A DNA stretch of 64,000 nucleotides, from NCBI GenBank assembly GCA_026075535.2, contig AP026539.1, positions 1,798,001 through 1,862,000 on the forward strand, given 5' to 3'. The translations under genes were made by a program, and so were the position numbers. Shown here piece after piece: positions 21,133 through 31,349 of the stretch. The DNA comes from Tricholoma matsutake. Lineage: Eukaryota > Basidiomycota > Agaricomycetes > Agaricales > Tricholomataceae. A model generated the notes under the pieces. That model made no database searches and was not told the origin of the DNA. It saw nothing but the letters and a program-made list of their open reading frames with translations. Every line of letters begins with the position of its first letter. Position 1 is the first letter of the stretch.

Positions 21133-23611
21133 ATGACAAGTGAAACCCAATGGCAAGGACAATTCCTTCCTCCACATCAATCCCCTCCAATGCCACCTGA
21201 GCCATCAGAGAACCCAGGACACAGACAGTACCAGAAGGGGAGCCGATATATGGTCAAAGAGCGGAAGATCATTGAGCCTTATAAAGATGGATTCTGATCT
21301 CAGGAATCAAAAGCTGCCCAATTCCAAATACTCAAGACTGACATTCTCCCCACCATATTTAATTACTGGGCATCAATTGAGATGACCCCAATAGATCTAG
21401 AGGAGGGTCACATGCATGCCAAGGTGGGGTATCATCTCATTCAATGTTGTATTATTGATCACATTGCCAGGAACTAACAAACTGGCTTTCGAACAACTGG
21501 CAAATGACAAAAGGCTCCTCAAGGAGGTCAACCAACTTCAAAGTGAAGCGATCAGAAGTGATCTGGAGCTTACACCAGGACCAAGGTTGGAAATAGATTG
21601 GAGATATGTTAGGTGTTCAGGATGCATCCACAAGTACACCTGGATGGTTCCAGAACTGACTGCCAGCCATCAAGAGGGTTTTTGAAAGCATGACTGCAGA
21701 GGAAAAGGCAGTGCTTGAGGCCAAGCAGGAGAAAATGGAGGGGGAAGGTTATCCAGAGAAAATGAAGTGGATGTATGTTAACCCGTTGCTGTTGCCATTC
21801 CTGTTCCCGTTGCCACTGCCAATGATGTTATTGATGTATTGCAGTTGAGCAGAGAAGAATCTGGTTAAGTGTGTGGAGGAGACTGCATGACAACAGTGGC
21901 TAGAAATGGGGGTGCTATCTGTGACATTCATGGCCTACACTGCACCTGATGGTTTGATGGTTGTTGACATGTGAGTGAAAATCTTCCGCTGCTGTTGCTG
22001 CTGCCATTGCTGATCCTGCTCCCAATCACAGTCACAAAAATATTTCATTGTTGATGGCCACCCCTGCATGATCCTTCATAGACACATATAATAATGAGAT
22101 CACAGAGCTCAAGCACCACTTCATGGGCTATATCAAGGCTTTACATGCATCAGACATTGCTTCAAGGTCAACAGCATATGGTGACTCAATGCAAATCTGA
22201 CTTGAGATGACTAGCAATGGGTTCCCCATCCTACCCACACCATGGAAAGGCTCACTGTACAAGAAAAAAGAGCTGGAGGAATAGTTGTTGTATGTTGGGC
22301 AGCATTACAGTATGATCACTTCCTTTTCAATGAGTTGTTACTTATCTGCATGCAGAACTAGTGAACAATGGTTGTACTCACCATGTCCCATTCACAGCAA
22401 TTGCTGAGCACACATCGACATTCATCAATCCAGAATATCTCCCAGCCAGGTTCAAATGGACAGACCCACAGAACATGCAAAAGAGTGTTGTAGAAGACTT
22501 CTTCAACCACATTCTGCAGCGGCAAATGGCACAGGGCCCTGAGAGGGCATTCAGGTTCAAAAGAATCAAGCTACACAATGGTAGTGTCTCTCCTGTGCAA
22601 TATCCTAATGATTTGAATAGCCCTGCAAACACACTGGCTGACGTAATGCAGATGCTGCTGCCATGCCCAATGTAGACTCCCCTGCTGCCGCTACCACTGT
22701 CGTGCCCAGTGCAGACAATTCAGTGGCCCATGCTGACTCAGTCGCTCCTGCACCCGCTCCTATGCCCATGCCCATGCCCGACCCTGAAGGCCAATCCCAA
22801 GGCTTAGGTGCATTTTCTCCCAACCCGCATTCACAATCAAGAGTCATAAAAGCTGCAAAAGGCAAATCCAAGCCAAAGAAACCTGGCCAAAGGTCGATGG
22901 CAGAACAGGCACACAACTCAAACACAACTCTGTTGAACAATGTACAAGTCCATCAAATGACGATGGACATACTCTGTAATGCTGGCATTGCTCAGCCACA
23001 GCCAATTAATGGTCCAGGTGATGGTGAACCACAGTATCTTATACCTTGAGACATGTACATGAGGTACATGGGACCCATGTCAGGCAATAATGTGAATGAC
23101 CCCCCTATTGATCCATCCCTGTTCCAAAATGACCACTCCACTCTGCCTCCTCAACAAACATCACAACATCCTAAACCTCGCCCCCTTTTTTGTGGCCAGG
23201 ATATGGGAGTGGCCAGCATGCCTGATGAAGGATTGTCAGCGGTTAGCTATCAATCAATGACCCCACCCCCATCCCAACAAAACCTGACAATTAGGCAATC
23301 ACATCGGCAGTGGCCAGCTTGGCCAATGTAGGATCGTCAATGGTTAGCTATCAACCAATGACCCCACCCCCATCCCAACAAAACCTGACAATTAGGCGAT
23401 CACATTGGCAGTGGCCAGCTTGGCCAATGTAGGATCGTCAATGGTTAGCTATCAACCAATGACCCCACCCCCATCCCAACAAAACCTGACAATCAACCAA
23501 TCAGAGGGTCAGCACCAAAAGACAGCTGATGACCTTGCACAACAGGAGGCCATTTTAATCACAACCCTTGGTAAAAGAGAGAAGAGGAAAAATGTGAAAT
23601 TTTCAGACTAA
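21133..23611 (+). pseudogene. Divergent companion gene of the KDZ transposase, family not named
   Basis: ATG 21133 opens MTSETQWQGQ and lies 84 bases from the KDZ start, head to head. Recognisable texture of a large agaricomycete transposon-associated family: FQILKTDILPTIFNYW (21315-21372), an intron GTGGGG..CCAG (about 21424-21470), ELTNWLSNNWQ and FKVKRSEVIW (21470-21570), FQN-LPAIKRVFESM, WLEMGVLSVTFMAYTAPDG (21898-21955), then INPEYLPARFKW and AFRFKRIKLHNG (22430-22580), and a low-complexity Pro-rich tail containing the 101-bp repeats. TGA stops at 21295, 21657 and 21888 replace expected CGA codons; a TAG is at about 21594. Function unknown. Confidence 0.5.
23205..23510 (+). repeat. 101-bp tandem repeat, about three copies
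   Basis: Units begin at about 23185, 23286 and 23387 (marked by GACAATTAGGC) and differ at only a few bases. The period of 101 is not a multiple of three, so each unit shifts the reading frame of the companion gene; only the first and last units are read in a similar frame (SYQ.MTPPPSQQNLTI). Confidence 0.9.
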
Positions 23612-23882
23612 TTATACAACAATATTTGTGTATGAATGTAAAATAAAATGGTCCAACCATTACTTTTTTCTGCCTCATTTGACCTCCTCTCTGTCCTCGG
23701 ATGTTCCCGCTCTATTCTTTGGGTTTGGCTGAGGGCTGGTACTTCTTGAAGGCCAGGTGGGTGACAAATGGTGAGGGGATCGGCATAATTGTGGAGGAGG
23801 AGGGGAATGTGATGCCAGTGGTGAAGGAGGGGCAGGTGGTACAAACACATTGCTGGTGGATACCATTACCGGTTCCACAGGG

Positions 23883-24763
23883 TCAGCATTGTGGATTGAG
23901 GGGGTTGAAGGAGGGGAGGAAGGGTGCATCCACAGAGGTCATACATTGAACTGATTCATGAGAATCTTGTGGTGTAGTGGGGATGACCTTGATTTGAGGA
24001 TCATGTCCTTCTTCCTCAAGCCCAGTGGGAGCGGGAGCGGGAGCAGCATGTGGCAGTGCAGGAGCAGGAGAGGGAGCAGGAGAGGGAGAGGGAGCACTTG
24101 ACACATCATCTTGGCCTTGCCAAGTGGGCTGGCTGGCTTCTGCATTGGGCAAAGCATTGGGGATGGGAGCAGCATCAGGAGTGGCAGCGGCAGGTGGGGG
24201 TGCAAGTGCAGGAATGGGGGTGGGAGCAGCAGGTGGGGCATCAGGTGGAAGTGCGGGAACAGGAGCGGGGGTGGGGGTGGGGGCAGGAGCAGGGGCGGGA
24301 GCGGGAGCAACCTTGTGTCTGTCTTCCTCAGGCCAAGCCACCTCATGTCTATCTTCATCACTACCAGCATCAGCAGCAGCAGCCCTGTGCCAGAGATCCT
24401 CCCAAGCAGCATCCCCAGCATCCTGCTCATCTTTGTCAACCTCCATACCATACCTTCGCCTATAGCTGGGACCATCTCTAATATAGTGCAGCTCATTTGC
24501 ACCATTGTACAACACAAGGGGAACCCCATGTACTCTTCCATCTCATCCATCCTCCTGCTCAAGCTGGCCATATTCTCCTGTATGTTGGCCATTGCTCTGG
24601 GGAAGTTCTGATGGAGCCAATCACCCTGATTGTACAGATGATGCTCCAGTTCTTGTATACGGTTGTTGAAGTTACGGAGGTCCCCAGCAGTAACGGGAGC
24701 AGGAGCGGGTGAGGGCAGGCATTTGTGCATGATGTCAACCATCTTGACGTTGGAGACTGGCAC
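23883..24763 (-). pseudogene. Coiled-coil, Pro/Ala-rich protein of unknown family
   Basis: ATG 24763 opens MPVSNVKMVDIMHKCLP. Residues 25-85 look like a coiled coil (FNNRIQELEHHLYNQGDWL, ENMASLSRRMDEMEEYMGF). The frame then shifts near 24515 into LYNGANELHYIRDGPSYRR, an acidic part (WPEEDRHKVAWPEE-like repeats) and a long Ala-Pro tract (24030-24310) encoded by variable six-base units (GGGAGC and relatives). It overlaps the start of the Plavaka frame on the other strand. Probably a transposon accessory gene; I do not recognise the family. Confidence 0.45.
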
Positions 24764-27079
24764 CTTCTTAATGCGCAGCTAAATGTAGATCAGCAGTACA
24801 ACCCCTCAAACAATGAAGGCTTGGAGGATGAAGAGGATAACAGCAGGTGGATTAAAACCCCAATCAAGATCAAGGTTCCATTCCCCAGAAGGTTGCTGCA
24901 TCCAGGGCAAAAGGAGTTCAATGCGGGAATGCTTCATCACTGCAAGCTGGTGTCAGTGATTAGGGAGAAAATTATGCATCCCTCTAACCATCCACACCTC
25001 CATTTCGAGCCGTATGAGTTATTTTGGCAATCAACTGAAGCTTCTAAACCAGTCAAAGCTCACAGAGAACTCTACACTTCAGAGGCATTCATTGAGGCTC
25101 ACCATGACCTTCAGGATTCTCCTGGAGAGCTGGGATGCAACTTTCAGAGAGTGGTAGTGGGTCTTATGTTTGCCTCAGATGGTACTCAGCTCTCAGCATT
25201 CAGCACTGCTAAACTATGGCCAATTTATCTTGCGATGGGGAATGAGTCGAAGGACAGAAGGTCAAAGCCCTCCTCTCAAGCATTTGAGCACATCGCCTAC
25301 CTAGAGACAGTAAGTAGGACCTCATTAACTTCACACTAGCATGTGATCCTCATTCCTTTTTGAATGACAGCTCCCAGATGCATTTAAAGCCTTTGCCACA
25401 GAGCACCTGGGTAGAAAGGGCCCAAATGGAGCATTCATGGCCCATTGTCATTGAGAAATCTATAATGCTGAGTGGGAGATCATCCTTGATGATGAATTCC
25501 TGGAAGCTTATGAGCATGGAATCATGATTATGTGTCACAATGGCATTTGGCATCGCTTTTACTCTCATATATTTACATATTCTGCAGACTACAAGGAGAA
25601 GTAAGCCAAGACTCTTTTGAATGCCAGTGTCTTTAACTCAAAGTTTTGAAAGAATTCTTATAGCTAGCATTCATAATCTTGGTCGGTCATTGTCTCATAC
25701 CATTAGATCATGTTACCAATATGGGGATGCGTCAAGATATGACACAGTGCAGGACTCTCGCCTGGATTGATGATGTGAAATGGCGTAATTGTGTTGAGAC
25801 AGTGCGCAAGAAGATATATGAGCAGGGTTATGTGGTTGATAGTACAGCAGTGGAAGATCTCCTACAAGAAGATTCTCTTGTTCCAACAGCAGTATGACCT
25901 TCTTACCTCTCTGATGGTTGACTTTAATGCTCATGCTTTGTCAGAATGCATTTTCAAACAAGCTGGCACCATTTGGTTTCAACACGTTTGGCATGCTCAC
26001 TGTGGATCTCATGCATGAGGTTGAGCTCAGTGTCTGGAAGGCAGTTTTCATACATCTACTATGCATTCTAGATTGCCAAAATGAAAACCTCAAGCATGAG
26101 TTAGATAGATGGCAAGCATCATTCAAAGCCTCAGAAGGCTTGATACTGATATTTCCATTAGATTTTGAGAGATTCCTCCTTTTGGGGTTGATGGCATAAG
26201 AAAAATAAGGTCAAACTGGTTGGAATTGAAGAAGATGACTGCTCATGATTAGGGTGTAGCACAGGTAGACCTGTGGTATTCTGCCTGCAGGTAGCACAGG
26301 TGCAGGTATGGGTTTGTATATCTGTACCTGTGGTAACACCACACCTGTACTCATGGTGTTGCAGGTTGTCACAGGTTTGAGTTGTGATATATTTCATATC
26401 AGGTTTTGTGGTTCCAAAATTCTTCTGAGCTCTTAGCTTTGAGTTAAAAGAATTTTTATCAAGTTTTGTGAGAATAAATTGTTGTTTCACTCTGTTAAGA
26501 CATGTATCTGCCTGGTACTGTGGGATCTTATGACATACAATGATCTAATTCAGTGAAGTTGATGTTATGTTGCATGGTGACCTTGAGTGTTCCTTCCAAA
26601 AATTGCTCTCCTCATGCCAAAACTACTCTGCCCAGATACAATTTACTAGTTTCTTTGTGTTCTTCATGATGGATAAAAAAGGTTGACAGATGATTTGTGA
26701 AAGAATTGAACATTATATCATAATTTATATGTGGATTCAAGTGTTGAAGCAGTATGGAAACGTTGGGTAACTTTCTAGTATAGCTACATCTTATCTTTGT
26801 TTTGGCTACACATAGTTTATACCATGTTACTCAAGTGCTACTGTAATCTTGAAACACCATACAAAACCTGTGCTTATAACCTGTACCTGCAGGTATGGTG
26901 TTTGTACAGGGATGGTGTCACAGGTGACAGGTGTGGTGTTGCCAATGAAACCCATGGTGTCACCTGTGCTACACCTTACTCATGATTATGAGGATATGTT
27001 ACAAGTGGGTGTTATTGCTAGTATTCTTGACTTGACTGACTGTATCATTCACATAGTGTGTTATATCCATTTTTGCTGA
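24725..27079 (+). pseudogene. Plavaka-like (CACTA-type) transposase, decayed and interrupted
   Basis: Exons show the order of agaricomycete Plavaka-like proteins: FEPYELFWQSTEA, RELYTSEAFIEAHHDLQDSP, CNFQRVVVGLMFASDGTQL, STAKLWPIYLAMGNESKDRR, intron 25310-25370, LPDAFKAFATEHLG, a segment GMRQDMTQCRTLAWIDDVKW and LLQEDSLVPTA, intron 25892-25944, NAFSNKLAPFGFNTFGMLTV and DLMHEVELSVWKAVFIHLL, then IPPFGVDGIRK and KKMTAHDYEDMLQ. The last phrase is split by a hAT-type element at the duplicated CTCATGAT. TGA stops at 25452 (CH-EIYN) and 26166 (F-EIPPFG) stand at expected CGA. A frameshift lies near 25685. The N-terminal C2H2 finger usual in this family is absent and the gene is cut at 27080 by E2. 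Confidence 0.75.
26250..26978. mobile_element. hAT-type non-autonomous element (hAT-1)
   Basis: 729 bases with terminal inverted repeats TAGGGTGTAGCACAGGT / TAAGGTGTAGCACAGGT and a perfect 8-bp target duplication CTCATGAT (26242-26249 and 26979-26986), which fits the hAT consensus nTnnnnAn. Subterminal regions are dense in ACAGGT/ACCTGT words. No transposase frame is present. It interrupts the Plavaka gene within the phrase TAHDYED. Confidence 0.92.
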
Positions 27080-27080
27080 A

Positions 27081-27390
27081 CTTTACACTGCCCCACATAG
27101 TCCTGGAGGAATCCAGTAGGACTCACCAGGACTCACCAGGACTCACCAGGAATCCAGTGGGACTCTACCAGGATTCCCTATCTTACAAGTTTCAAGTGCT
27201 TTGGACTTCATGAATTTCACAAAGTGCCTACAAAATAAATGTGTTCAGAGCAGGGATTGAACTCTAGACTTCATGATCAAGGATCACATGACAAACCAAA
27301 CAAGTGTGCTCAACCAGTTGAGCCACAGGATAATTATAAGTTACCACTCTAAGGTTTATTTATGATTCAAACTCAAACTCAAATTTTTGT
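27081..27390 (-). repeat. tRNA-like module, left end of E2
   Basis: On the minus strand, TGGCTCAACTGG (A-box-like) is followed about 55 bases later by GAGTTCAATCCC (B-box-like), then a body ending in the element terminus. Homologous to 1180-1496 over its whole length. The consensus boxes suggest descent from a tRNA gene; no terminator run of T follows the boxes closely. Confidence 0.6.
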
Positions 27391-27439
27391 TTATCTTTGA
27401 GAAAGCCAATTTCATTAAGATCAAAAATATTAATTAACT

Positions 27440-27835
27440 GCGGCCCTCACATCTTGCGTGAGGGGGGGCAGAAGTCATGTGAAATACAAACAGTAATAAA
27501 ACCCCTCCCCATGCAAAATGTGGAGGAGGGGACTGGGGATGCGGCATTGTCTGGGGTGTGTTGTTGTCATGGGTGTGCATCTTGGTGCATCATCGTGGGT
27601 GGTATGTGAAAAAAAATAAACCCCCTCACACCAAACGTGAGGGGGGATCATAACAATTATATACACAAAAATTTAAATCCCCTCACATTTGGCACAAGGG
27701 GGAGGGCAAGAATATGAACAAAAAGTATCCCCTCACCCACACAAAATGCGGGAGAGGGGAAAGGACAATAATATTAATCAAAATGAAAAGAAAAGAAAAA
27801 ACCCTCCCTGTGCAAAATGCGGGGGAGGGGATGTG
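27440..27835. repeat. Array of six GC-rich hairpins
   Basis: Inverted repeats of the form CCCCTC..loop..GAGGGG recur at about 27442, 27502, 27620, 27679, 27729 and 27801, with loops such as CATGCAAAATGTG and CACAAAATGCGG, separated by A/T-rich spacers. Loop sequences are related but not identical. Equivalent hairpins occur in E1 at about 928-955, 985-1025, 1050-1085 and 1112-1134. Confidence 0.8.
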
Positions 27836-28511
27836 GCCCCTGGGTGTCAATGCACCATGCATTGACATGCCTGCATTGTCCTGGGTGCATTGGTCTCATT
27901 CTTGTCGTCCCTAGCTGCCGTCCCTCTCTGTTGTGCCTGTCATTGTCATTGTCATTGTTGTCATGCTTCACATCCTGTTGTGGGCTGGTGTCGTTGTCCC
28001 CCTCCTTTGCCTCATCATCCTCCCCTTATTGTTGCCCTTCCCCTCCCCCTCATCATCGTCTTCTCTCTGTCCCTCATCCCTTTGTCATCGTTGTTGGTCC
28101 TCGCCCTCCTGTGTCATTGTCCCCTCCACCCTGTGAGCAGTTGCTTGCAGCAGTGGTGGCAGGTCATAGGTCATGCCTGTTGTCCTGTCCCCATTGTCCT
28201 GGGTTGCCAGGCCTTTGTGGTCTTTGTCCTCATTGTTGCTGTCCTGGGCGTCATTTCTGTGCTGCTCCTGGTTGCCATGCCCTTCCTGGTCATTGTTGCC
28301 ATCCTCTTCTTTGCTGTACTGGCCATGGTCCTCATCATCCCCATCCCAGGTGCTCCCTTCATTGCTGTTCCTGCTTGTCATCATGTTGTGGTTGTGCTGT
28401 CATCCTGGCATGGTGCTGGGTCTGGGTAGTCATCTTTGTCATCGTCGTTTTTTACCTAAATCTTTTGGTAGTAACGAAAAATTGAAATTAGATGAAAAAA
28501 AACTTACCTAT

Positions 28512-28918
28512 GGCCCAAGCGATGCCAATGGCATCTCTTGGGCCTGGGTTAGGGTAGCTGTTGCCATTGTCGTTGTAGTCAGTAGCTAGTACTTAAAAAG
28601 TTTTGTCAGTGACCAAAAAAATAAGAGAAAAAAAACTTACTTATGGCCCAAGAGATATCATTGATGTCTCTTGGGCCCTTTGCCAGCCTTCCCTCTCTGC
28701 ATCGTCATTCTCTGTTTCTTCATTCATTGTTTGTTGTTTGTCGCTTGTCATCTGTCATCTGTTGCTCGCTTGTTGTTGGTCATTTGTAGTTTGGTGTTGT
28801 CTTGTTGTCATGATATAGTTAGAACCTAAAGAAGGAAAGAAAATATTAGTTAATTCAATTAAAAAAAAGTAAGAAACATTACCTAGGCCCCAAATGACAT
28901 CCGTCATCGTTTGGGCCC
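28512..28918 (-). repeat. Three palindrome/splice-like modules of E2
   Basis: Palindromes GGCCCAAG...CTTGGGCC at 28512-28544 and 28645-28677 and GGCCCCAAA...TTTGGGCCC at 28887-28918. Read on the minus strand, each palindrome is followed by ATAGGTAAG(T), a strong 5' splice-site match, then a T-rich stretch. E1 (1-115, plus strand) and E3 (62.4-62.8 kb, minus strand) have the same arrangement. Confidence 0.75.
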
Positions 28919-29493
28919 AAGGTGGTTCAAATGTGGCCATTGGCGGCATTAGACAAGGTGGTGGTGGCCATAGGAGCAGTGGTGACAGGTGTTGACAGAG
29001 GGTAGGTGGTGGAAGGGAGGTGGCATCGTCATTGAGAGTGGTGGTGATGTGGATGATGAGCTGGCAGTGTTGATGATGCGGCTGTGTGCTTTGTCATGCA
29101 CAGCTGCCCCAATGGTACCTAGAGCAGTAAGTGGACATACCTCATAAGTCTATGTGGTGTAGTGGTTATATTGGCTATGCTAAAATGTTGTTGTCTCATG
29201 TGTAGGGTTCAATTCTGGCTCATGTCATTTATTTTATTACTTAGTAGTAAGGACTCCTGGTTCAATCCTACTGGATTCCTGGTCCATCCTCCTGGATTCC
29301 TCATAGTCCAAGTCCTGGGGAATTCCTGGAATAGTACCAGGAAGAGCCCAATTTACCAGGAATATACCAGGAATCCACCAGGAATCCTACTGGAAGAGAA
29401 ACAGCCAGGAATAAGCCATTTGGTGGACAATGGCTGAAGCAGGGACTACCAGGAATCCTGGAGAACTGGGTCCAACTTGGCACTACCCATGAA

Positions 29494-29617
29494 AACCCAC
29501 AACACCATGTGGACAGGTGCAGTATGATCCAGGTTGAGGATTTCAGGCACCACACCCATACCTGTATACCCCATGACCTAAACACCACAGGTTTACCTGC
29601 ACCTGTGCTGCACCCTA
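29494..29617. mobile_element. Right-end fragment of a hAT-1-related element
   Basis: It ends CACCTGTGCTGCACCCTA, the inverse of the hAT-1 terminus TAGGGTG-AGCACAGGT, and carries the same ACCTGT-rich subterminal sequence. The left end is not visible; the fragment separates E2 from Copia-1. Confidence 0.7.
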
Positions 29618-30475
29618 ACCAAGAATCTCATTGTCTCCCAGAGTAGTGGGTGTGGGTTGTGTGTGGCTGTCATGGCTCTTGAGGAACTTGACATGGTAAG
29701 AGCTATGGACTCTCTGTGTGGCCCAGTTATAACAACGGTATGATTTGGACTTTGGATCGTATCCTATCAATACACATTCAATGAAGTGCTCGAATTTTTG
29801 GGATTGTCCTGTTTGTGGATAAGGACAAAGGCCCAACACCCAATTTACTGTAGATATGAGTGGTCAGTTTTATGCCCAAACCACAGTTCCCAAGGTGTAC
29901 ACCCCTAGAGTGACTGAGTGGTGGTTTTTGCATGTAAATGAGATGCTGTCAGATAGAATTTGTCCAAAAAGTAAGGTGGTAGGCCAGAATAGATCTTCAT
30001 TGTATGTGCATTGGCCATTAGTGTTCAGTGCATGCACTTGACACATCCAATGTGTGCCAAAGTGTGGGGGGCAGTGAATTGCTGATCTGTTCATGTGACT
30101 TAAGTTCACCATTATCAGTGACATAGGCTCCAAGTTTAAGAACAGTCTCATTTTCTCGAGCAAGCTCCCAAGTTTTAAGTTCAGGAAAGGAATCATCTTT
30201 GTTGTGAAAAGGTATTGACCAATATAATCATCGACAATATTCACTATGTATGAATTTCCAGTGCAGGATTTTACAGCATGTGGTCCCAATAAATCCACCC
30301 ACACCTTCTCCAACTTCCTCATTGCCTTATGACCAGGCCCCTCCTCATGTTTCTTGGGTACAGGTGTCTTTGTCTGTTTACCAAGTACACATGATTCACA
30401 TTTAGACAGTTTGAATGTAGAAATAAGAGGCACACCTATGCCTGTGCCTTTTTTGGTTATGTCCCAGTAGTGCAC
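29618..30475 (-). pseudogene. Copia-1 integrase
   Basis: Pre-integrase end and core: MHYWDITKKGTGIGVPL, CESCVLGKQTKTPVPKKHEE, KLEKVWVDLLGPHAVKS, YIVNIVDDY; then frameshifts through the catalytic region. The C-terminal part at 29839-29618 reads QKFEHFIECVLIGYDPKSKS and YHVKFLKSHD, the typical end of copia integrase. More of the pre-integrase (WHHCLGHANDQSLW in a shifted frame) lies beyond the MITE at 30800-30900. Integrase would insert cDNA. Inactive. Confidence 0.85.
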
Positions 30476-30546
30476 AGCATGGGTTACCTGCAGGTAAGTG
30501 ATGGGTATTGGCTAATCAGCATGTAGCTCTTTTTTTGTGATTCTAA

Positions 30547-30792
30547 TGCACTAATGTTTATACCAAACAGTCAAGAATTGACCTAGATATGCTCATTTAA
30601 GTTTTAGCACATCTGATCTCACCCTGCCTTAACCTTTACAAAATATTATCCAAAATCTGAGGTTTTGAAGTTTTGGGATGACTTTTTGGAAAGATTGGAG
30701 CAGGGTGAGATCAGATACTGTGCTATGGTGCTAAATTTAAAATGAGCATATCTAGGTCAATCCTTGACCATTTGATATAAAAATTAGTGTAT
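30547..30792. mobile_element. MITE in Copia-1
   Basis: About 75-base inverted repeats face each other (shared ATTGACCTAGATATGCTCAT and CTGATCTCACCCTGC), enclosing a short spacer; termini ATRCACTAAT; TA on each side (30545-30546, 30793-30794). It interrupts Copia-1 between the pre-integrase words ANDQSLW and YWDITKKG. The TA flanks and foldback structure suggest a Tc1/mariner-type MITE. Confidence 0.7.
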
Positions 30793-30942
30793 TAATGTAC
30801 CAGAGGGACTGGTCATTTGCATGACCAAGGCAATGATGCCAGGTTTCCAAGTTAGGGGAATTGTGGACAGATAGGGCTTGATCAATGGTAGCACAATGGA
30901 GGCTGAGCAAGTAAAGATTGTTAAAGAGATGTGTGCTGCACT

Positions 30943-31343
30943 TGTTAAGGCGACACCCACTATCTGCTAGCTAAGACCATGCGGGTTCTCTCTACAAGAA
31001 GGGGGTGGGATCTGGGCACATGATGGGGGAATTGATGGTTTGATGTGAGGGGTTATTAATAGGTGAGTTTGTTGAGATAGGCCATTCACACCACAAGCAT
31101 AGGTGGAATACCTAAGAGAACACAACTGGGGTCCCCTAGGTGTATATTTTGGGTTTATATACTATGTTACATATATTGTACATTGTTGTTACTGATGTGT
31201 GTGTACATGTGCATACATCTTGATGTGTGCAAAATAAAATTCTCATGCTATCAAAGTGTAGCATCATTTGGCATCATTGGGTGTAATTTGACATAGTAAA
31301 ATAGAAATGAAATTTTATTAGGTAATGGGGCAGTTTCCTAACA
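30943..31343 (-). repeat. 3' LTR of Gypsy-B1
   Basis: 401 bases, same length as both Gypsy-B2 LTRs, with inverted termini TGTTA...TAACA. Confidence 0.93.
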
Positions 31344-31349
31344 TTACCC

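Larger units (their letters stand above)
27081..29460 (-). mobile_element. E2: family E non-coding TIR element
   Basis: It starts CTTTACACTGCCCC at 27081, the inverse of the E1 end. Reading rightwards: GGACTCACCA tandem repeats (27120-27150), a minus-strand tRNA-like module (A box at 27312-27326, B box GGGATTGAACTCT inverse at 27253-27265), six GC-rich hairpins (27440-27835), pyrimidine-rich low-complexity sequence, three palindrome/intron-like modules (28512-28918), and a second tRNA-like module on the plus strand (TGGTGTAGTGGTTA at 29156, GGGTTCAATTCTG at 29205). The segment ATGAGCTGGCA-TGTTGATGATGC (29055-29085) also occurs in E3 (62943-62968). The right terminus GGGGCAGTGTAAAG is missing; the element is cut by a hAT fragment near 29490. 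No ORF looks real. Confidence 0.75.

Noticed and set aside
27440..27835. Regularly spaced palindromes resembling a CRISPR array
   Set aside because: Spacing is irregular, repeats are only loosely similar and the sequence is clearly eukaryotic; hairpins of element E.
27817..28485. 222-codon plus-strand frame rich in Cys, Leu, Ser, Pro
   Set aside because: Pyrimidine-rich low-complexity DNA within E2; all frames on this strand are open here and no domain is visible.
29156..29217. Possible tRNA gene
   Set aside because: Good pol III boxes only; embedded in E2 and without a cloverleaf I can complete by eye.
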